Under the pieces are notes generated by a model. The model was not told the DNA's origin, searched no databases, and was given only the letters and a program-made list of their open reading frames with translations. The position numbers and the translations under genes were made by a program. From contig RECY01000021.1 of NCBI GenBank assembly GCA_007693785.1, positions 155,724 to 219,723 of the forward strand: a stretch of 64,000 nucleotides of DNA. The letters run 5' to 3'. This DNA comes from Phycisphaerales bacterium (GTDB taxonomy: Bacteria > Planctomycetota > Phycisphaerae > Phycisphaerales > UBA1924). This document shows positions 62,421 to 64,000 of the stretch, in pieces (the first letter of the stretch is position 1; each line of letters starts with the position of its first letter).

Positions 62421-63774
62421 AGACTCCTTTTTGAGCACCCTGCTGCCCGAGTCACTCCCGGCCCAGGTTCTGGTCAGCGCGGCCACCTTCGTGCTGATCG
62501 TGCACGTCGTCCTTCTCACCGTCGCCTACCTCATCTACCTCGAGCGGAAGATCTCCGCCTACATCCAGGACCGCATCGGGCCCAACCGCGTCGGGTTCGA
62601 CTTCGGCCTGCCATGGCTCGCCTTTTTGAAAGGCTTCTGGGGCCTCGGGCAGCCGCTCGCCGACGGGCTCAAGTTCTTGCTGAAAGAGGACTACGCACCT
62701 TCGGGCGTCGATAAGGCGCTGTTCACGCTCGCGCCGCTGGTGGCGATCGTGCCGGCGCTGATCGGCTTCGCGATCATCCCGTGGGGCGGCGTGGTCAGCG
62801 TGCCCGACTTCGACATCCTCGGCTTCCCCATCGTCGGGGGCGACGTCACCGTCGCGGGCCTGGCTGTCAACGTCGGCGTGGTCTATCTCCTCGCGGTCGC
62901 CGGGCTCGGGGTCTACGGCGTGACGCTCGGCGGGTGGGCGTCCAACAGCAAGTTCTCGTTCCTCGGCGGGCTCCGGTGCACGGCTCAGATGATCTCCTAC
63001 GAGCTGCCCTTGGGCATGAGCCTGCTCGCGGTGCTGCTCCTGACGGGGACGCTGATCCCGATGGGGATCATCCAGCACCAGTTCGAGCACGGGTGGCTGA
63101 TTTTCGCGCAGCCGATCGCGGCGGTGGTGTTCTTCATCGCGATTTTGGCCGAGGCGAACCGGGCGCCGTTTGATAATGCGGAGGCCGAGCAGGAGCTGGT
63201 GGGCGGGTACCACACCGAGTACAGCTCGATGCGGTTCGCGTTGTTCTTCTTGGCCGAGTACGCGCACATGGTGACGAGCTGCGCGTTCTTCGCGCTCTTG
63301 TTCCTGGGCGGGTTCCAGGCGATCCCGTTCGTGAACGACCCGCTGACCAGCCCCGAGGCGACGGGCATCCTCGCGATGCTCGCCAAGTTCGCGGTCTTCT
63401 TCGGGAAGGTCGTTTTCCTGATCTGCTTCATGATGGTGATCCGGTGGAGCCTGCCGCGGCTTCGGTACGACCAGGTCATGATGCTCGGGTGGCAGAACGT
63501 CATCCCCCTGAGCTTGGCGGTGATCGTGATGACCAGCGTGATGGTCTACCTCGGGCAGATCGGCCTCGTCCCGATGCTGCTGGCGAACATCGGGCTGTTC
63601 CTGTTGCTCATGCTGATCCAGCCGCTGCTGCCCTCGACGACGGAGAACAAGCGGATCCCGCTCTACGGCTCGCGGTTCAACCCGATCGACCCGGCGAGCG
63701 TGCAGACAGCGCCGAGCGACCCCACGGCCCGTGAAGACCGCCCGGTGCAGGGGACGGCGCCGTCGATCGGGTGA
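62413..63774 (+). CDS. nuoH: NADH-quinone oxidoreductase subunit H
   Basis: NuoH is the quinone-site membrane subunit of respiratory complex I. The 453-residue protein has about eight to nine membrane helices and the family motifs YLERKISAYIQDRIGPNRVG, LKFLLKEDYAPS, LAEANRAPFDNAEAEQELVGGYHTEYSS in the quinone loop, and FLAEYAHM. It is longer than the usual ~330 residues because of added loops and a Pro/Asn/Asp-rich C-terminal tail. The ATG at 62413 overlaps the NRDE stop by 8 bases. No other nuo gene is in the window. Confidence 0.96.
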   Translation: MPEDSFLSTLLPESLPAQVLVSAATFVLIVHVVLLTVAYLIYLERKISAYIQDRIGPNRVGFDFGLPWLAFLKGFWGLGQPLADGLKFLLKEDYAPSGVDKALFTLAPLVAIVPALIGFAIIPWGGVVSVPDFDILGFPIVGGDVTVAGLAVNVGVVYLLAVAGLGVYGVTLGGWASNSKFSFLGGLRCTAQMISYELPLGMSLLAVLLLTGTLIPMGIIQHQFEHGWLIFAQPIAAVVFFIAILAEANRAPFDNAEAEQELVGGYHTEYSSMRFALFFLAEYAHMVTSCAFFALLFLGGFQAIPFVNDPLTSPEATGILAMLAKFAVFFGKVVFLICFMMVIRWSLPRLRYDQVMMLGWQNVIPLSLAVIVMTSVMVYLGQIGLVPMLLANIGLFLLLMLIQPLLPSTTENKRIPLYGSRFNPIDPASVQTAPSDPTAREDRPVQGTAPSIG

Positions 63775-63802
63775 AGGCGGCGGGCTGGGTGGTGACTGTG
63801 CG

Positions 63803-63832
63803 ACGGCTTGGCGTTTTCGCCGAGCCGTTTTT
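63803..63832 (+). terminator. Rho-independent terminator after nuoH
   Basis: A stem ACGGCTTGGCG/CGCCGAGCCGT, 11 bp with one G-U pair and a TTTT loop, is followed by five T residues. It starts about 29 bases after the nuoH stop. Confidence 0.9.
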
Positions 63833-63871
63833 GTGCGCGGGTTGGGTTGGGGAGGGAGAGAGAGGGGGGAG

Positions 63872-63935
63872 AGCCCCCTCCGCCTCGCTGCGCTCGGCAC
63901 CTCCCCCGCCAGGAGCGGGGGAGGGCAGGGGAGAC
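63872..63935 (+). repeat. Family F GC-rich inverted repeat, copy F2
   Basis: CCCCCTCCGCCTCGCTGCGC, then CACCTCCCCCGCC and GCGGGGGAGGG. It resembles F1 and lies between the nuoH terminator and the partial minus-strand gene at the window edge. Confidence 0.65.
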
Positions 63936-63950
63936 GGGTGAGGGAGCGTG

Positions 63951-64000
63951 TTAGCGGTCGACGCCGATGCCGAGCTTCTTGACCGTGATGCGGAGGCCGG
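63951..64000 (-). CDS. C-terminal fragment of a gene cut by the window end
   Basis: On the minus strand the frame ends with a TAA at 63951-63953 and reads LRITVKKLGIGVDR before it. Only about 15 residues are available, so no function can be given. It converges on nuoH. Confidence 0.4.
   Translation of the reverse strand, partial: GLRITVKKLGIGVDR

Overview
The window is high-GC bacterial DNA from a Gram-negative organism. It most likely belongs to the Planctomycetota, class Phycisphaerae. The clues are several secreted proteins with a PEP-CTERM-like tail (Ile-Pro-x-Pro, a hydrophobic stretch, then a run of arginines), TPR-rich secretin and translocon-type proteins, a bacterial GH3-family enzyme, a DUF1573/rhodanese/MauE-type operon, and lipid A/heptose genes (lpxK, hldE). 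The placement is inferred from gene content; no rRNA or tRNA gene was found.

Layout. 0-9.4 kb: smc, a class 1B-like dihydroorotate dehydrogenase, a TPR-YggX fusion, two unrecognised envelope proteins and a DUF58 protein. 9.6-21 kb: a polyprenyl-phosphate sugar transferase, a secreted GH13 amylase, mnmG, a UVR-motif protein, a short primary-type sigma factor, alanine dehydrogenase, an unknown exported protein and trxB. 22-28.4 kb (minus strand): two coupled SUMF1-fold PEP-CTERM-like paralogues, an ACT protein, an iscS-iscU-iscA cluster and an RsbW/RsbV-like partner-switch pair. 28.6-43.3 kb: a giant TPR-secretin, coaX, a degenerate MnmE-like GTPase, a YfgM-like/RluD coupled pair, two PEP-CTERM-like proteins, serS and an FHA-GspE ATPase. 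43.3-55.5 kb: an AT-richer island with another PEP-CTERM-like gene, a nitrilase, maf, lpxK, hldE, a DUF1573-rhodanese-MauE operon, glutamate dehydrogenase and a dihydrouridine synthase. 55.9-63.8 kb: a tightly packed plus-strand run of LolC/LolD-type ABC transporter, alpha/beta hydrolase, GH3, DinB, TANGO2/NRDE and nuoH.

The most distinctive feature is a set of structured repeats between genes. Five copies of a roughly 145-160 bp two-hairpin element (called B here) and seven copies of a roughly 35 bp palindrome (called A) carry paired base changes that preserve their stems. A relative of A also occurs twice in tandem inside the 3' end of a membrane-protein gene, where it encodes a peptide repeat. 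Smaller families (C, D, F) occur twice each. These look like REP/BIME-like or MITE-like elements; no transposase gene is in the window.

Functionally the window is mostly housekeeping: chromosome segregation, tRNA modification, Fe-S assembly, lipid A, pyrimidine and CoA synthesis. Added to this is envelope and secretion machinery: a secretin, a GspE-type ATPase, sortable surface proteins and an ABC transporter.
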